DNA of 64,000 nucleotides. Origin: Vombatus ursinus. Taxonomy: Eukaryota; Chordata; Mammalia; Diprotodontia; Vombatidae. The DNA is taken from contig NW_020954556.1 of NCBI RefSeq assembly GCF_900497805.2, positions 59,931,375 to 59,995,374 of the forward strand. Direction: 5' to 3'. Each line of letters opens with the position of its first letter. Positions within the stretch are counted from its first letter, which is position 1. The notes beneath the pieces are model-generated. The model was not told the origin of the DNA. It was given only the letters and a program-made list of their open reading frames with translations, and ran no database searches. Shown piece by piece: positions 62,369 to 64,000 of the stretch. A program made the translations under genes and the position numbers.

Positions 62369-62536
62369 CAGGAGTAGAGAACTTGTGGCCTTCAAGGTCC
62401 TTGGGTGGTGGCCTTTTGACTGAGTCCAGGTTTTTGTTATAAAAGGATTTGTTCTATAAAAGTTGGACTCAGTCAAAAAGACACACCCAAGGACCTAGAA
62501 GGCCACATGTGGCCTCGAGGCCTGCTGTACAAGTTG
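62369..62536 (+). mobile_element. hAT-type MITE forming a long hairpin (family hAT-3)
   Basis: 168 bp, starts caggagtagagaacttgtgg. Arms 62384-62428 and 62464-62507 are reverse complements at most positions (tccttgggtg / cacccaagga, gactgagtcca / tggactcagtc). Flanks ctctaaag (62361-62368) and ctctaaga (62537-62544) agree at 6 of 8. Related to 12260-12384 in its ends and inner ggccacatgtg arms. Confidence 0.8.
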
Positions 62537-62584
62537 CTCTAAGAGCAATGCACTGAGAATGCTCCCCAACATGCATAACATTTC

Positions 62585-62785
62585 ACAATGTGTAAAACAT
62601 CTTCAAGGCAGCTTACCTGCTTGATCTTGACAGTAGCCAGGGATTCCTTTTCTTATTCTACAGATGAGGAAATCAAGTCTCAAAAAAAAAAAAAAAGATT
62701 TGATTTGTCCAGAATCATAAGCAGCCAGAATTAGAACCCCAAATTTTGTGATTTTAAGGTCAGGACTTTTTCTAGCAGAACACAT
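62585..62785 (-). repeat. MIR-type SINE
   Basis: atgtgtaaaacatcttcaag, tattctacagatgaggaaat, A-rich interruption, agccagaattagaaccccaa. Confidence 0.8.
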
Positions 62786-62794
62786 TGACTCACT

Positions 62795-63115
62795 TCATTT
62801 GCCAGGGAGATTTCCTGTTTTTTTTTGTGTTTTTTTTTTGTTTTTGTATTCTCCTTCATTGTTTGGTTCTTTTCTTATCATCCTTGTCAGATTCAGAATC
62901 TTTACTTGAGAGGTCAAACTAAGATGCTGCAGAAACAACATCATAGGACTCACCTTTTCAAGAAGTTGGCCTCTCTTTGAACTCTCTTTTGTTGGTTTGT
63001 TGGGTTTTGACTGAGTAGAGTATAGGACAAAAGAAGTTTTTTGTTTGTTTGATCTAAGGAACTGAGGACAAAAAAGACACAAACAAAACAGGCCTTCCCC
63101 ACATGTTGCTTATGT
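62795..63115. other. Unassigned stretch, T-rich
   Basis: Poly-T/TTTG runs; a 95-codon minus frame (62795-63082) has no known motif. Confidence 0.3.
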
Positions 63116-63124
63116 TTTTAGAAG

Positions 63125-63400
63125 ATAAACATAGATAGACTATGGAATGGCAGAGGTGGAAGGCACATTAAGATGTAGAATGTCAGAGCTAGGAAAATCT
63201 GCAGAATTGAGGATATTGAAGTTGGAAGGGCCTTGGAGATCATTTAGTCTAACAGTCATATTTTAAAGGTCAGGAAATCAAAGCTTACATAGGTGGAGTC
63301 ACTTGTTCAAGGTCAAAAAGGTGTCCTTGAAACTAGGATGTAAACTCAGGACTCATGATTCCCAAATCAGTGTTACTTCTACTATACCATGATGTCTATG
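63125..63400 (-). repeat. MIR/CR1-like repeat with a tandem ~36-bp unit
   Basis: Three units (gaatggcagaggtggaaggc, gaatgtcagagctaggaaaa, gatattgaagttggaagggc) precede catttagtctaacagtcata and cttgttcaaggtcaaaaagg. Same family as 16345-17135. Confidence 0.7.
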
Positions 63401-63439
63401 TAAATAATTTTGAGGAAATGTTTTTTAGCCCATAATGTG

Positions 63440-63650
63440 AAGCATAATCAGAATATTTTTAATTTTTTTTAATGAAACACCATTTTCATTATGTTTCTCT
63501 CTACCCAATAATTATCAGTTGCTGCTCCCAACCTAGAAAAAGAAAGGATAGTCACATCAGTCTGCTGCTTAAGGTTTTTCATGACATGATCCCTAACCAC
63601 CTCTCTAAATCCTCTTTCTCATCATTCTTTGATTCAGATTTATTTTCAGA
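63440..63650 (+). repeat. L2 relic
   Basis: catcagtctgctgcttaagg, tttttcatgacatgatccct. Confidence 0.5.
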
Positions 63651-63850
63651 TCTGTAACTAAGATAGGACAAATGGGACTTCTTCCCAGGATAGTAAAATT
63701 TAGAGGGCTCTCACAGTCTTTGTCCTCCTTCAGCAGGTAGAAATAACTGAGCATAGCCTCTAGTTAATAATAATTAATTGAAAAAGGATGCTGTCAGCTA
63801 ATATGTATCCTCCTCAGATGACCATGCAACAGGTAAAATTTTTCCTTAGC
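63651..63850. other. Unassigned stretch
   Basis: Nothing recognised; includes ctagttaataataattaatt. Confidence 0.25.
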
Positions 63851-63854
63851 CTTG

Positions 63855-64000
63855 TGCCACTCAAAAAAGCATTTATTTAGTACTTTTTATATACCAGAGA
63901 CTATGTTGAGTGATGGTAATATAAGATAAAGCAAAAACATCATCTCTGACCTGAGGAACTCACAGTCTTATCAGGGAGAGAGTATATAAAAAGATAGTAT
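63855..64000 (+). repeat. Ancient LINE/SINE tail family, cut by the window edge
   Basis: aaagcatttatttagtactt, ataccagagactatgttgag, catcatctctgacctgagga, actcacagtcttatcaggga. Confidence 0.7.

Noticed and set aside
1-64000. CRISPR arrays, operons, bacterial promoters
   Set aside because: The DNA is vertebrate nuclear; regular repeats found are microsatellites or dispersed SINEs.
1-64000. tRNA, snRNA or snoRNA genes
   Set aside because: tRNA-like heads belong to SINEs and lack intact cloverleaf context; no U-snRNA or 7SL-like start was seen.

Overview
This window looks like non-coding nuclear DNA from a marsupial, and I find no protein-coding gene, exon chain or RNA gene in it. The organism call rests on the repeats. 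Two classes of tRNA-headed SINE share the head gggcagctaggtgg. One is about 155-165 bp with an A-rich tail (WSINE-like, presumably moved by L1). The other is about 240-280 bp and ends in the gttgttcagtcatttttcagtc / gaacaac tail (MAR1-like, presumably moved by RTE/BovB LINEs). They sit beside marsupial-type L1/HAL1, many L2 and CR1/L3 relics, and dozens of MIR-type CORE-SINEs. This combination fits a marsupial; I cannot settle the order. CpG is depleted and no CpG island or promoter is evident.

Layout. 1-9 kb: simple repeats, a split L2, then a complex stack. An L1 3' end on the minus strand carries a SINE, and that SINE holds a 175-bp patch copied from 1.4 kb downstream. An old hAT element (6991-7990) is itself split by a second hAT element and by a SINE, each with its own target-site duplication. 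9-17 kb: MIR-rich DNA, purine tracts, a small hAT MITE inside a MIR, and several repeat-free blocks. 17-32 kb: long repeat-poor blocks alternating with L2 3' ends, one clear RTE LINE coding fragment (27372-27730), and CR1/L3 relics. 32.9-40 kb: a L1 5' end with no 3' end, then a roughly 4-kb HAL1/L1-like element. 40-49 kb: MIRs, a second old hAT copy split by an unclassified repeat that contains a MAR1, and two tandem L2 relics. 49-58 kb: SINEs with crisp duplications, a 240-bp TTC/GAA tract, a CR1/L3 relic and repeat-free blocks. 58-64 kb: a 182-bp local duplication, a minus-strand hAT copy swollen by a TA/CA microsatellite, a hairpin MITE and a motif-rich repeat-free block.

Interpretation. 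The window behaves like a gene desert or a long intron. About a dozen and a half repeat-free blocks, several rich in homeodomain, POU, SOX or forkhead-like motifs, are candidates for conserved non-coding elements; conservation cannot be tested from one sequence. The most unusual observations are two local copy-and-paste duplications of the outer end of one old hAT family plus about 150-160 bp of its flank, one of them 174/175 identical.
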